Positions 40,540 to 50,543 of a DNA stretch of 64,000 bases are shown here, piece by piece. The translations under genes and the position numbers were made by a program. Within the stretch, counting starts at the first letter, position 1. Every line of letters starts with the position of its first letter. The notes below the pieces were generated by a model. It was given only the letters and a program-made list of their open reading frames with translations, was not told the origin of the DNA and searched no databases. The stretch comes from Polyangium jinanense (lineage in GTDB: Bacteria; Myxococcota; Polyangia; Polyangiales; Polyangiaceae): positions 124,001 through 188,000 of the forward strand of contig NZ_JAGTJJ010000001.1 in NCBI RefSeq assembly GCF_028435365.1, read 5' to 3'.

Positions 40540-42553
40540 CGCGTTCGACGCGAGCGAATTTTTGGCCGGGTATCTGGTCGAGGCCGAGGAGCACCTCTCC
40601 GCCTCGACGATGAACCTGCTCGCTGTCGAGGCCTCGCTGCGCAAAGGCGAGAACAATCCGCGGGCCGTGCGCGAGCTCTTTCGCTCGCTCCACACCGTCA
40701 AGGGCCTCTCCGCAATGGTGGGGGTCGAGCCCATCGTGGACATCGCCCACGCCATGGAGACAGTGCTGCGCCATGCCGATCGCGTGGCCGGGGCGCTGTC
40801 GGCGAAAGCGGTCGAGGCCCTGCTCGCGGGGCTACGCGCCATTGGCGAGCGGGTGCGGGCGCTGTCGGCGAACGCGCCCGTCGCGCCCGCGCCGCCGCAG
40901 TTGCTCGACGCGCTCGCGGCGCTGGAGATCGCGAAAAACGAGGCGCCCCTCGCGGTCGAGCTCGACCTCGAGCCCGGCGTGCTCGGCAAGCTCTCCGCCG
41001 CGGAAAAGGCCCAGCTCATTCAAGGCGTGGAGGGCGGGCGGCGCGCGCTGCGGGTCGATTTCGTGCCCTCGCCCGCCCGCGCGGCCGAGGGGATGACCAT
41101 CACGACCGTCCGTGAGCGGATCGGCACGTTCGCAGAAATCGTGAAAGTCGTGCCGCTCTCGATTCCGACGAGTGACGCGGCGCCCGGCGGGCTCGCCTTC
41201 GCCTTGCTCGTACTCACGGACGTACGCGACGAGGAGCTCGCGGCGGCTGCAGGAACCACGCCGGAGCAAGTGCGGAAGGTGCTCCACCCCCGACCCGAAG
41301 GCGGGGCGGATCCGCTCGGCGAGCCGGAGGCGGCCGAGGAAGACGTCGGCGAGACCGAGGGGCGAAAGCGTGGGATCGTGCGTGTCGACGTGGCGCGCCT
41401 CGACGACGCGCTCGAGCGGCTCTCCGCGCTCGTGATCACCCGGTTTCGCCTGGCGCGCGCCGTGGAAGCGCTCGCCGCGCAGGGCGCGGCCGTGGGCGAG
41501 CTCGGCGACATCGTGAAGAGCTACGGCCGGCAGGTGCGTGATCTGCGCGGCGCGATCATGCGCGCCCGGATGGTGCCCGTCGCCGAGCTGCTCGACCGCG
41601 TGCCACTCATCGTACGAGGGCTGAGCCGCGCCACGAAGAAGCCGGTCCGCGTCGTGATCGACGCCGGCAAGGCCGAGCTCGACAAGGCGGTGGCGGAACG
41701 GATCTTCCCGGCGATCGTGCACCTCATCCGCAACGCGGTCGATCACGCGATCGAGCCGCCGGCCGAACGGCGTCATCTGGGCAAGCCCGAGGAGGGTCTC
41801 GTGCGGGTGACGTGCTTCGAGCGCTCCACGAACCAGCTCGAGCTCGCCATCCTCGACGACGGGCGCGGCATCGACCGTGAAACGGTCGCGCGCAAGGCAT
41901 CCCGCCCCGTTCCCGCGGACGACGCGGGGCTGCTCGATCTCATCACGATGCCAGGGCTGACGACGCTCGAACAAGCGACGAAGACGAGCGGGCGGGGGCT
42001 CGGGATGGACATCGTGAAGCGCGCCGTGGTCGATCAGCTCGGCGGCGAGCTGTCGCTGCGCACGACGCCGGGCGCCGGCACGACGTTCACGCTGCGCATC
42101 CCGCTCACGATCACCATCGTCGACGCCTTCTCCTTCGTCTGCGGCGATCAGACGTTCGTGGCGCCCGTCGCGGCGATCGAGGAGATCGTCGAGGTCGCGC
42201 CGGAGGGGCTCGTGCGCGGGCCTTCGCGGCACACGCGCTTCGGCGAGGTGAGGTTTCTCGAGCGGCGCGGGGAGATCGTGCCCCTCGTGAACCTCGCGTC
42301 CGTCTTCGCGCTCGCCGCCGGGGACGAGCCGAAGGCGCTTCTCGTGCGGCGCAATGGTGCCCCGCTGGCGTTCGGGATCCAGCGGATGGTCGGGCAGCAG
42401 GAGGTCGTGATCCGGCCGCTCGAGGACCCGCTCGTCAAGGTGTCCGGCGTCTCCGGCTCGACCGATCTCGGCGACGGCCGGCCCACGCTGGTCCTCGACC
42501 TCGTGGCGCTCTCCGGGGCGCTTTCCCAGAACCGCACGGAGGTGGCCGTATGA
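40532..42553 (+). CDS. cheA: Chemotaxis histidine kinase CheA
   Basis: 673 residues from the ATG at 40532, inside the end of the receiver gene. Domains: P1 HPt with phospho-His H54 (SLHTVKGLSAM), a P2-like region (~150-255), dimerisation P3 (VDVARLDDALERLSALVITR), HATPase P4 with N box HLIRNAVDHAIEPP, G1 LDDGRGIDRE, G2 TSGRGLGMDIVKRAV, and a C-terminal CheW-like P5 (~530-660). All catalytic elements are intact. It is the kinase core of a chemosensory array with the CheW and soluble receptor encoded next. The cheW start overlaps the cheA stop (ATGA). Confidence 0.95.
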   Translation: MSSAFDASEFLAGYLVEAEEHLSASTMNLLAVEASLRKGENNPRAVRELFRSLHTVKGLSAMVGVEPIVDIAHAMETVLRHADRVAGALSAKAVEALLAGLRAIGERVRALSANAPVAPAPPQLLDALAALEIAKNEAPLAVELDLEPGVLGKLSAAEKAQLIQGVEGGRRALRVDFVPSPARAAEGMTITTVRERIGTFAEIVKVVPLSIPTSDAAPGGLAFALLVLTDVRDEELAAAAGTTPEQVRKVLHPRPEGGADPLGEPEAAEEDVGETEGRKRGIVRVDVARLDDALERLSALVITRFRLARAVEALAAQGAAVGELGDIVKSYGRQVRDLRGAIMRARMVPVAELLDRVPLIVRGLSRATKKPVRVVIDAGKAELDKAVAERIFPAIVHLIRNAVDHAIEPPAERRHLGKPEEGLVRVTCFERSTNQLELAILDDGRGIDRETVARKASRPVPADDAGLLDLITMPGLTTLEQATKTSGRGLGMDIVKRAVVDQLGGELSLRTTPGAGTTFTLRIPLTITIVDAFSFVCGDQTFVAPVAAIEEIVEVAPEGLVRGPSRHTRFGEVRFLERRGEIVPLVNLASVFALAAGDEPKALLVRRNGAPLAFGIQRMVGQQEVVIRPLEDPLVKVSGVSGSTDLGDGRPTLVLDLVALSGALSQNRTEVAV

Positions 42554-43014
42554 GCGAGCTCTACGTCGTCTTCAAGGTCGAGGACTGCGAATACGTCCTG
42601 CAGGCCTCGGACGTCCTGCAGATGGAGTCCTTCGCAGGCGCGACGAAGGTGCCGGGGACGCCGCCGTACGTCGCGGGGCTGATCCACATCCGCGGCCGCG
42701 TCGTGCCGGTCGTCGATCTGCGCCTGCGCTTCGGATTGCCGAGGATCGAGCCGACCATGGATTCACGGGTGATCGTGGTCCAGAGCGGCGAACGCACGGT
42801 GGGGCTGCTCGTCGATAGCGCGCGCGAGATCATGAAGATCGCGCCGGAGGGGCTGCAAGCGCCGCCGTCGTGGATGGGGGGCGAGAGCTCCGGGTTCGTG
42901 AAGAGCGTGGCCCACGTCGAGCGCAGGCCGGGCGAGAAGCGTCTCGTGATGCTGGTCAATTTCCCGAAAATCATCGGTCAGGAAGGCATTTATGTCGATG
43001 AACGGAACGGCTGA
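42550..43014 (+). CDS. cheW: Chemotaxis coupling protein CheW
   Basis: 154 residues, one CheW domain: [40 protein letters not shown] (the conserved N-L/I-R-G-xx-V-P-V-V-D-L core) and [20 protein letters not shown]. It bridges CheA and chemoreceptors. It overlaps cheA by 4 bp and the receptor gene by 23 bp, so the three proteins are probably made in a fixed ratio from one message. Length is normal for the family. Confidence 0.95.
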   Translation: MSELYVVFKVEDCEYVLQASDVLQMESFAGATKVPGTPPYVAGLIHIRGRVVPVVDLRLRFGLPRIEPTMDSRVIVVQSGERTVGLLVDSAREIMKIAPEGLQAPPSWMGGESSGFVKSVAHVERRPGEKRLVMLVNFPKIIGQEGIYVDERNG

Positions 43015-45532
43015 GATCGACCTCGCACTCTCGAAGGCTGCGGAGGCGGAGCGCGAGCTGCGCCGGACGGCGACACAAGCGAGCGCGCTCGAACAAGCCG
43101 CGTCGCGTCTCGTGGCGGGGACCGAAGGGCGGGCGTCGTCGGGCCAGGAGCTCCGCGCCTCGCTGGACGAGCTCGCGGACGAGGTCGAGTCGACCGGCGT
43201 CGCCCTGCAGGCGCTCGCGCGCGGGCAGCAGCGCATCCGCGAGGACGCAGTCGAGGCGCTCCGGGGCCTCGAAGCCACGGCGACCGGGCTGCAACAGCTC
43301 GCGCCGAGCATCAGCGGCGTCCGGAGCGACACCGAAGCGCTCGCGGCCTCGGCGGAGGGGACGGCGGCAGGCACGGAAGAGATCGCCCGTTCGATCAAGG
43401 GCGTCGGCCAGAACGCCGAGGAGCTCGCGACCGCGAGCGAGGAGCTGCTCGCGACCTCGACGACGAACTCGAAGGACCTCGCCGATCTCGCCGAGCGGGG
43501 CGAGTCGAACGCGGCCTCGATGGAGGAGGTCGCGACGACCATCGAGCAGATGGCCAAGGGCATCGGGAGGCTCTCCACGGACGCCAAGGGCGTCGGCGAG
43601 CGGATTTTCGGGATGGCCACGGCCGTGACGAGCACGGGCGCGGCGCTCGAACGGGTGACGCGGGACGCCGCGGAGATGGCGAGCGCGGTCGAGGAGACGT
43701 CGGCCACGGCCGAGCAGATGGCGCGGTCGATCAAGAGCGTCGCCGACCACGCGAAGGGCCTCGAGGAGGCCGCGGCGGGGAACGCCAGCTCGATCACCGA
43801 GATCGCGGCGTCCGTGGAGCAGGTCGCGGCGACCGCCGAGAGGAACGCCGCGGCGATCGAGGCGAACGCGGCGGCCGCGGAAGAGCTCGCGCGCTCGGCG
43901 CAGTCGATGGCGCAAGGCGCCGAGCAGATCAACCAGCTCGCCGCGACGAGCGCCGCGGCGTCGGCGCAGGTCGAGGCCTCCACGCGGCGCATCGTCGGGA
44001 TCGTCGAGAACGCGCGCAAAACCGCCGACCAGAGCGTGGCGACCGCGCGCGAAGGGGCGGCCACGGTGGGCAAGTCCATCGCGGGCCTCGGGAACATCCG
44101 CCAGGCGATGGTCGAGTCGTCGGGCGTGATGAAGGAGATGGGCCGCCGCGCCGAGGAAATCGGCGACATCGTGCAGACGATCAACATGATCGCGGATCGC
44201 ACGAATCTCCTCTCGCTCAACGCGAGCATCGAAGCTGCGCGCGCGGGCGAGCACGGGCGGGGCTTCGCGGTCGTCGCCGAGGAAATCCGCGCGCTGTCCG
44301 ATCGCGCGGCCGCGGCGAGCGCCGACATCGCCAAGATCGTCCGAGGCCTGCAGGTCACCGCGCGGGAAGCCGTGAGCGCGTCCGTGGAGGGCGTGAAGAC
44401 GGCCGAGGACGCCTCGCGCCTCGCCGTCGACGCCGAGCGCGCGCTCGGGACGATCCTCGAAGGCGTGGAGGGGCTCGGCCGGTCGGTGCGTGAGGTCGAG
44501 CGGGCAAACAGCGATCAGGTCCAGGCCGTGACCTCGATGGCCCAGATCGCGGCGCGCGTGAACGAGGAGGGCAAGGTGATCGCGCGCGGGGCCGCCGAGC
44601 AGACGAGCGCCATCCAGTCGCTCGCGCAAGGCAGCAGCGAGATGCGCCGCATGGCCCGGCAGACGAAGGAGGCAACGGGCGAGCAGGCCCGCAGCCTGCG
44701 TGATGTCGTCCGCGCCAACACGCTCCTCACGCAGAGCGCCGAGAAGGTCTCGCGGGCGATGAGCGAGCAAGCCGCCGGGGCCGTGCAGCTCGCCAAGGCG
44801 GCCGTGCAAATGCGCGCGCTGACGCACCAGACGAGCGCGGCGATGGTCGAGCAGACGCGGGCGCTCACGAGCATAGGCGCGCTCGCGCAGGAGGTCACGA
44901 GCGCGGCGCAGCGGATGATCACGGGCCTCGGCGAGCAGGCGGCCGGCGCGGCCGAGGTGGCGCGGGCGGTGGACGACGCGCGCAAGCAGGCCGTGCAGGT
45001 CGCCCGCGTCGTGACCGAGCGCTCGCGCGCGGCCAAGCAGGTCGACGCGGCGTCGCGGCAGGTCGCCACGCTGGCGGCGGCGGTGAAGGCCGCGGCCGCC
45101 GAGCAGACCAAGGCCACCGCGGCCCTCGCGAAGGAGGGCGAGGCCGTGCGGCGCATCGCGAAGCAGGCCGCGCGCGCGGTCGCAGAGCAAGCAGAGACGG
45201 TCGCCATGCTGGCCACGACCGCGGCGCGGCAGACGACGTCCATGCAGACGATCACGAGCTCCTCCGCGGAGCAAGCGAGCGCCGCCGAGAAGCTCGCGAA
45301 GACGTTCGTCGACATGCGCGGGCGCACACGCGCCGCGGCCGGCGCGCTGCTCGTGCAGGCGCGGGATGCGCTCGCCGCGCGGGACACGCTGGGGCAGGTT
45401 GTCGATCAGGTGGCGCGCATCCGGGACGCGAGCGCCGGGCACGCGGACACCGTGGCGAGCCTGTGGTCGGCGCTCTCCAAACTACGGGCGCCCACGAATG
45501 GGACCGCCGGAGGAGCGGCATCGGAGTCATGA
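42992..45532 (+). CDS. Long soluble methyl-accepting chemotaxis protein
   Basis: 846 residues with no membrane helix and no recognisable ligand-binding domain; almost the whole chain is alanine-rich heptad coiled coil. The conserved signalling tip lies centrally at about residues 385-445 ([40 protein letters not shown]). Roughly 385 residues precede it and 400 follow it, far longer than the ~150 per arm of common cytoplasmic receptors. Many E-Q/A-x-A-S segments ([23 protein letters not shown]) look like methylation-type helices. The start lies within cheW. It probably forms a cytosolic array with CheA/CheW; the stimulus is unknown. Confidence 0.88.
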   Translation: MSMNGTAEIDLALSKAAEAERELRRTATQASALEQAASRLVAGTEGRASSGQELRASLDELADEVESTGVALQALARGQQRIREDAVEALRGLEATATGLQQLAPSISGVRSDTEALAASAEGTAAGTEEIARSIKGVGQNAEELATASEELLATSTTNSKDLADLAERGESNAASMEEVATTIEQMAKGIGRLSTDAKGVGERIFGMATAVTSTGAALERVTRDAAEMASAVEETSATAEQMARSIKSVADHAKGLEEAAAGNASSITEIAASVEQVAATAERNAAAIEANAAAAEELARSAQSMAQGAEQINQLAATSAAASAQVEASTRRIVGIVENARKTADQSVATAREGAATVGKSIAGLGNIRQAMVESSGVMKEMGRRAEEIGDIVQTINMIADRTNLLSLNASIEAARAGEHGRGFAVVAEEIRALSDRAAAASADIAKIVRGLQVTAREAVSASVEGVKTAEDASRLAVDAERALGTILEGVEGLGRSVREVERANSDQVQAVTSMAQIAARVNEEGKVIARGAAEQTSAIQSLAQGSSEMRRMARQTKEATGEQARSLRDVVRANTLLTQSAEKVSRAMSEQAAGAVQLAKAAVQMRALTHQTSAAMVEQTRALTSIGALAQEVTSAAQRMITGLGEQAAGAAEVARAVDDARKQAVQVARVVTERSRAAKQVDAASRQVATLAAAVKAAAAEQTKATAALAKEGEAVRRIAKQAARAVAEQAETVAMLATTAARQTTSMQTITSSSAEQASAAEKLAKTFVDMRGRTRAAAGALLVQARDALAARDTLGQVVDQVARIRDASAGHADTVASLWSALSKLRAPTNGTAGGAASES

Positions 45533-47889
45533 GCACGGCCCCAGGGAGCTTCACGTTCTCGGACGCGGAGAAGGAGCGCATCGAGGAGATCCGCATGCTC
45601 GAGGCGATGGGCGCTTCCGGTGTGCCGGAGCTCGTCGAGATGCTCGTCGACCCGAGCTGGACCGTGCGACGCAAGGTGGTCGCCGCGCTCGCCGCGATGG
45701 GCGACGTCGCGGTGGAGCCGCTCTGCGTCGCGCTGCGCGACAGGCGCGACAACGAGGCGCGTATCGCCGCCGCGGTCGACGCTCTCTCGGCCTCGGCCGG
45801 GAATGCCGACCCGGCGGTCCTCGCGCTCGCCGATGCCGACGCTCCCGCGGTCCTCGCCGACGCGGCGCAGATCCTCGGCCGTCGCAAGAGCATGCTCGCC
45901 CTGCCCAGGCTCGCCGAGCTCGTCTCGCATCCCGACGACAACGTGGCCGTCTCCTCGGTCGAGGCGCTCGGGCGCATCGGGGGCCGGCGCGTGGTGGAGT
46001 CGCTCGTGCGGGTCGTGACGGGCGGCAACTTCTTCCGCACGTTCCCGGCCATCGACGTGCTCGGCCGCAGCGGCGATCCACGCGCCGTCGAGCCGCTCGC
46101 CGACCTGCTCCTCGACATGCGGTACATGCTCGAGGCCGCGCGTGCGCTCGGCCGCACCGGCAATCGCGCCGCGGTCGCGCCGCTCGTACGCCTGCTCGCG
46201 CGTCCCGGCGACGCGATCGTCCGCTCCGTGGCCCTGGCGCTCGCGGAGCTGCGCGAGAGGCACGCCGAGCTCTACGGCGTGGTCGCGCCGATCGACGAGG
46301 CGCTGCGCCGCTCGGTGCCCGTGCCCGCGACCGTGCGGCGGTTCGTCCAGGGCCTGCGCGGCGCGAATCAGGCCGAACAGGTTGCGATCTGCGCGGTGCT
46401 GGCGGCGCTCGGGAGCGAAGCTGCGATCCCGGACCTGCGGCCGCTGCTCGATGGCCCGTCCGCCGTGGCGGCCGCGGCCGCCGGCGCGCTCCTTCAGCTC
46501 GGGCAAAGCTCGGACGCGCGTGTGCTCGACGCCCTGCGCGACGGCGATTCGCCTCGTCGCCTGCTCCTCCTGCCGCTCGTCACGAGCCGCGCTGCGATGG
46601 CGGAGGTAGTCCGCTGCCTCGGCGACGAGGACCCCGAGGTCCGGGCCGCGGCGTGCGACGCGCTCGGTCGCATCGGCGATCCCTCCGCGGTCCGCGTGCT
46701 CTTTCCTCTCCTCGCGGACCTGAACGGCCGCGTCGTGCATGCGGCGAGCTCGGCGATCCAGTCGCTCGGCAGCACCGACACCGAGGCGCTCGCGCTCGAG
46801 GCCGCGCGGAGCGAGCGCCCCGCCGTCCGCCGGGCTGCGCTGCGTATCCTCGGGTATTTCGGCTACGACGCGGCGCTGCCGGTGTTCCTCGATGCCCTCG
46901 GCGATCCCGACACGCGCGTCCGCGACGTCGCCATCGCCGGCCTGCCCTACCTCGACGCGCCCTCGGCCCTCGACGCCCTGTTCGCGCTGGCGACCGGTCC
47001 CGACCCGCGAACGCGCGCGGCGGCGGTACGTGCCCTCGGACAATCGACCGCGGAGGGCCGCGTCGTTGCCTGCCTCGTGGACGCGCTCGGCGACGCGGAC
47101 GCGTGGGTCCGCTATTTCGCGTGCAAATCCCTCGGACGGCTGGGGGACGAGGCGTCGGCGCCACGGATCGCCGCGCTGCTCGACGACGAGGCGGGGCACG
47201 TGCGTGTGGGGGCGGTCGAGGCGCTCGCGTACCTGCGGGGCGAGGTCGCCGCGGCTGCGCTGCAAAAGGCGGCCGAGGAGCGGGATCCGGACGTCCAGCG
47301 CGCGGCTCTCATCGGCCTCGGCCTCATGGGACGGCCCGAGTTGGTTCCGCACCTCGTGGCCGGGATGGCCTCGCCCGACGTCGCGACCCGGATCGTGGCG
47401 GTCTCGGCGATCGCGGGCGTGCCTTCGCCCGAGGTCTTGCCTGCGCTCGTGCGGGCGGCGAGCGACGCAGACGAGAGCGTCGCCGCCACGGCCATGGGCA
47501 TCCTCGCGCAGCGGCCCGGGGTCGAGGCGACGAGGGCGCTCGTCGGGCTCTACGCTGCGAATCCGGCGGCGCAACGCGCATTCGCCGCGCTCTGCGCGCC
47601 CTTGCCGGGCCGGATCGAGGGCATCCTGGAGTCGCTCGCGACGGCGGACGACGAGCTCGCCGCGCGGCTCGCTTCGGCCCTGGCGCGGATGCGCCGCGAC
47701 AGCGCGAACGAGGCGCTCCTGGCGGCGCTTGGCCTGCCAAACCCCGCGGCGCGCAAGGCGGCGGCGACCACGCTCGCGGCGCTCGGCACGCGGCAGGCCC
47801 ACGCTGCGCTCGAGCAGGCGGCTTCGGTGGATCCGGATCCCGAGGTCCGGCGGGTGTGCTCGCTCGTCGTGGCGCAATGGGGCGCATGA
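45529..47889 (+). CDS. HEAT-repeat protein of the chemosensory operon
   Basis: 786 residues from the ATG at 45529, overlapping the receptor stop as ATGA. After a short lead, the chain is a continuous array of ~30-residue HEAT/PBS-lyase-like repeats, e.g. [80 protein letters not shown]. It forms an alpha-solenoid scaffold with no enzyme motif seen. Its place between receptor and cheR, with overlaps on both sides, indicates a role in this chemosensory system, perhaps array assembly or CheR/CheB recruitment. As I recall, a HEAT-repeat protein also occurs in one Myxococcus xanthus che cluster (Che7). Cytoplasmic. Confidence 0.88.
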   Translation: MSTAPGSFTFSDAEKERIEEIRMLEAMGASGVPELVEMLVDPSWTVRRKVVAALAAMGDVAVEPLCVALRDRRDNEARIAAAVDALSASAGNADPAVLALADADAPAVLADAAQILGRRKSMLALPRLAELVSHPDDNVAVSSVEALGRIGGRRVVESLVRVVTGGNFFRTFPAIDVLGRSGDPRAVEPLADLLLDMRYMLEAARALGRTGNRAAVAPLVRLLARPGDAIVRSVALALAELRERHAELYGVVAPIDEALRRSVPVPATVRRFVQGLRGANQAEQVAICAVLAALGSEAAIPDLRPLLDGPSAVAAAAAGALLQLGQSSDARVLDALRDGDSPRRLLLLPLVTSRAAMAEVVRCLGDEDPEVRAAACDALGRIGDPSAVRVLFPLLADLNGRVVHAASSAIQSLGSTDTEALALEAARSERPAVRRAALRILGYFGYDAALPVFLDALGDPDTRVRDVAIAGLPYLDAPSALDALFALATGPDPRTRAAAVRALGQSTAEGRVVACLVDALGDADAWVRYFACKSLGRLGDEASAPRIAALLDDEAGHVRVGAVEALAYLRGEVAAAALQKAAEERDPDVQRAALIGLGLMGRPELVPHLVAGMASPDVATRIVAVSAIAGVPSPEVLPALVRAASDADESVAATAMGILAQRPGVEATRALVGLYAANPAAQRAFAALCAPLPGRIEGILESLATADDELAARLASALARMRRDSANEALLAALGLPNPAARKAAATTLAALGTRQAHAALEQAASVDPDPEVRRVCSLVVAQWGA

Positions 47890-48716
47890 ACGGATTGCCG
47901 ATATCCCCCCAGGTCTTCGCCATCCTCGGCGCCTTGATCGAGGAAAAACTCGGCATCCATTACGGGCCCCTCGACAAGGACCTGCTCGGCGACAAGGTCG
48001 CCGTGCGGGCCGTCGAGGCGGGTTTCGATTCATTGCTCGATTATTACTATTATCTGCGTTACGATCCCTCGGGGCCGGTCGAGCTCGACGCGCTGGCCGA
48101 CGTGCTCGTCGTCGGCGAGACCTATTTTTTTCGCGAGTTCGATCAACTCGAAGCCCTGGTGCGCGAGATCCTCGTCCCCCTCGCCGAGGCTTCCGGATCA
48201 CGCAATGTCCGGGTCTGGTCGGCGGCTTGCGCGACCGGGGAGGAGCCATACAGCATGGCCATGCTCCTCGCCGAGCGTGGCCTGCTCGATCGGGTGGAGA
48301 TCGTGGCGAGCGACGTCAGCACGCGCTCCCTCGCGGCGGCACGGGCGGGCGAATACGGCCCCCGCTCACTGCGCAGCCAGGTGAAGGTCCCGCCTTGCGC
48401 CTGGCGCTTCTTGCAGAAGAATGGCGAGCGCATCGTGGTGAGCGACCACATCCGCAATGCTGTCGATTTCCGACGCATCAACCTGCTCGACGGGGACGCC
48501 ATCAAAACGCTCGGTCTCTTCGACGCCATCGTTTGTCGCAACGTACTCATTTATTTCCAGGACTCGACGGCGCGACGCGTGATCGACGCGCTCACCGGGG
48601 TCCTCGTGCCGAACGGCGCCCTGCTCGTGGGGGTATCGGAGTCGCTCTTGCGGCTCGGCACGGCGCTCCGGTGCGAGGAGCGAGGCGGAGCCTTCGTCTA
48701 CCGGAAGGTGGGCTGA
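47886..48716 (+). CDS. cheR: Chemoreceptor methyltransferase CheR
   Basis: 276 residues from the ATG at 47886 (ATGA overlap with the HEAT gene); an ATG at 47877 is also in frame. The N-terminal helical domain (FAILGALIEEKLGIHYGPL) is followed by TYFFREFDQLEAL, the SAM-binding motif VWSAACATGEEPYSMAMLL, ASDVSTRSLAAARAGEY, and VCRNVLIYFQDSTARRVID. It methylates glutamates on the receptor cytoplasmic helices using S-adenosylmethionine. No C-terminal TPR, so it is the minimal form. CheB is encoded 10 bp downstream, completing the adaptation pair. Confidence 0.95.
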   Translation: MNGLPISPQVFAILGALIEEKLGIHYGPLDKDLLGDKVAVRAVEAGFDSLLDYYYYLRYDPSGPVELDALADVLVVGETYFFREFDQLEALVREILVPLAEASGSRNVRVWSAACATGEEPYSMAMLLAERGLLDRVEIVASDVSTRSLAAARAGEYGPRSLRSQVKVPPCAWRFLQKNGERIVVSDHIRNAVDFRRINLLDGDAIKTLGLFDAIVCRNVLIYFQDSTARRVIDALTGVLVPNGALLVGVSESLLRLGTALRCEERGGAFVYRKVG

Positions 48717-48726
48717 GGGCTCCGCC

Positions 48727-49752
48727 ATGATGGAAAAGCCAATTCGGGTCCTCATCGTCGACGATTCGGCCTTCGCCCGCAAAGTCTTGCGGGAGGTCCT
48801 GGGCAAGCAGCCGGGCATCGAGGTGGTCGATATCGCGCGGGACGGCCTCGACGCGCTCGAGAAGATCGCCGAGCTTCACCCCGACGTCGTCGTGCTCGAT
48901 CTGGTGATGCCGCACCTCGACGGCATTGGCGTATTACGTGCGCTCCCGACAACCGGCGCGCCCGCGGTCGTGGCGGTCAGCATTTCGGACGCGCAAAGCG
49001 AGCTCGGCAAGAAAGCGCTCGCGTATGGGGCGGTCGACCTCGTCCAGAAGCCCACCTCGCTCGCGACGGATCGGCTGTACGAGTTATCGAACGAACTCGT
49101 GGGTCGTGTCCTTGCAGCGGCCAAACACCAGCGATGCGCGGCATCGGACATCGAAACGCCGGCCGTGCAGCCGCGATTGCATCAGACGAGCCTCGTCGTC
49201 GTCGGGGCCTCGACGGGCGGCCCGCAAGCGCTCACGCGCCTGTTCACCTCGCTGCCGCGCGATTTTCCGGTGCCCGTCGTCGCGGCCCTGCACATCCCGC
49301 CGGGGTATACCGATGCGCTCGCGCGGCGGATGGACCAGGCGAGCGCGGTCTCGGTCAAGGAGGCTGCGGACGACCAGGAGCTTTCCCCCGGCCTCGTGGT
49401 TCTCGCGCGTGGAGGCACGCACATTAGGGTCGAGCGACGGGCGGGCCGCTCCTATGCGCGCATCGAGGAAGGCCACGTCGAGGCTTTGCACCGCCCCTCG
49501 GTGGATCTCCTGTTCCGGAGCGCGGCCGAGGGATTCGGCGCCGGCGCGCTGGGCGTCGTGCTGACGGGAATGGGCGACGACGGCCTCGCGGGAGCGCGTG
49601 CCATCCACGCGGCGGGCGGGAGGCTCCTCGTCGAGTCGGAATCGTCGTGCATCGTGTATGGTATGCCGCGGTGTGTTCGTGAAGCGGGTCTCGCCTGCGG
49701 GGAAGCGACGATCGACAAGATGGGCGAGCTCCTCGTGCGGCACGTCGCCTAA
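48727..49752 (+). CDS. cheB: Chemotaxis methylesterase CheB
   Basis: 341 residues. A receiver domain (D12-D13, phospho-acceptor D58 in VVVLDLVMP, K in DLVQKPTS) is linked to the methylesterase domain with catalytic Ser in VVVGASTGGPQAL, His in LHIPPGYTDALARRMD, and Asp in LTGMGDDGLAGARAI. The enzyme demethylates and deamidates receptor glutamates when phosphorylated by CheA. It is the last gene of the che operon; its stop overlaps the stop region of the convergent deacetylase gene by 4 bp, leaving no room for a separate terminator between them. Confidence 0.95.
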   Translation: MMEKPIRVLIVDDSAFARKVLREVLGKQPGIEVVDIARDGLDALEKIAELHPDVVVLDLVMPHLDGIGVLRALPTTGAPAVVAVSISDAQSELGKKALAYGAVDLVQKPTSLATDRLYELSNELVGRVLAAAKHQRCAASDIETPAVQPRLHQTSLVVVGASTGGPQALTRLFTSLPRDFPVPVVAALHIPPGYTDALARRMDQASAVSVKEAADDQELSPGLVVLARGGTHIRVERRAGRSYARIEEGHVEALHRPSVDLLFRSAAEGFGAGALGVVLTGMGDDGLAGARAIHAAGGRLLVESESSCIVYGMPRCVREAGLACGEATIDKMGELLVRHVA

Positions 49753-50543
49753 CCCGCCCCGCCCGCCATTCGCTCGTACAGCGCGTGATAAAGCCCATTC
49801 CCCAGGGCCCGCCGCACCGCCGCCTTCGCCCCGCCGAGCACACGAGCCCGGAGGAGCCACGCCGGCGACGCGCTCGCGAGGGCCTCGAATTCGCGCGGTG
49901 ACGTGCCCTGACGAACCGCGATCCGGCTGAGCACCACGCCCTCGGGCAAACGCCCCGACCTGTGCGCGCCGACGCGCGAAGAATGGAACACCCGGTAGCC
50001 CAGCAGAATCCCTGCCTCCACGTCACGCGGCCGAAATCGACCGCCGGGGAACGAGATTTGCTCCACGGCGCGGCCCACGTGATCCTCGATCGTCGCTTTG
50101 GAATCGTGAAGCTCCGCGCGCGCCTCCCCCTCCGGCAGATCGTCGAGAAATCGATGCGTCCGCCCGTGAGAGCCGATCGACATGCCGAGATCCGCCATCT
50201 CGCGCACATCGAACCAATCGCAAAACCCCGGACGTTTTACGATGAAATCGGACGTGACGAAAAACGCCGCCCGGAGCCCCCGCTGCAAGAGGCGCGGCAA
50301 CGCGTGCCGGTGGCTGCTCACGTGGCCGTCGTCGAACGTGAGCACGATACGATCACTCGTATGGATCCCCCTCGGCAGTGCGGCAGGATCCGCCACCGGG
50401 AGCCCCTTTCGCGCGAGGATGTCGAGCTGCTCCTCGAACGCGTCCACAGAGACGGCATACGGCCGATCCGCCGGGTCGATCGCCAAAAACTCCCGTTCGC
50501 CCTCGTAGAGCGCGTGATACATCAGGACGACGAGTCGGCTCAT
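49749..50543 (-). CDS. Polysaccharide deacetylase (NodB domain)
   Basis: 264 residues from the ATG at 50543; the longer open frame to 51125 lies within the glycosyltransferase gene in another frame. NodB motifs are intact: LTFDDGHVSSHRH (catalytic Asp pair), SHGRTHRFLDDL (metal His-x3-His), and FPGGRFRP (motif 3). Proteins of this type remove N-acetyl groups from surface polysaccharide or peptidoglycan; no signal peptide is seen, so it may act on a lipid-linked or cytoplasmic intermediate. Its start overlaps the stop of the glycosyltransferase gene (ATGA, 50540-50543), so the two likely build and modify the same polymer. Confidence 0.9.
   Translation of the reverse strand: MSRLVVLMYHALYEGEREFLAIDPADRPYAVSVDAFEEQLDILARKGLPVADPAALPRGIHTSDRIVLTFDDGHVSSHRHALPRLLQRGLRAAFFVTSDFIVKRPGFCDWFDVREMADLGMSIGSHGRTHRFLDDLPEGEARAELHDSKATIEDHVGRAVEQISFPGGRFRPRDVEAGILLGYRVFHSSRVGAHRSGRLPEGVVLSRIAVRQGTSPREFEALASASPAWLLRARVLGGAKAAVRRALGNGLYHALYERMAGGAG

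Noticed and set aside
45406..48249. 947-codon minus-strand frame
   Set aside because: Antisense to the HEAT-repeat gene and cheR; the translation is Arg/His/Asp repeats with no recognisable domain.
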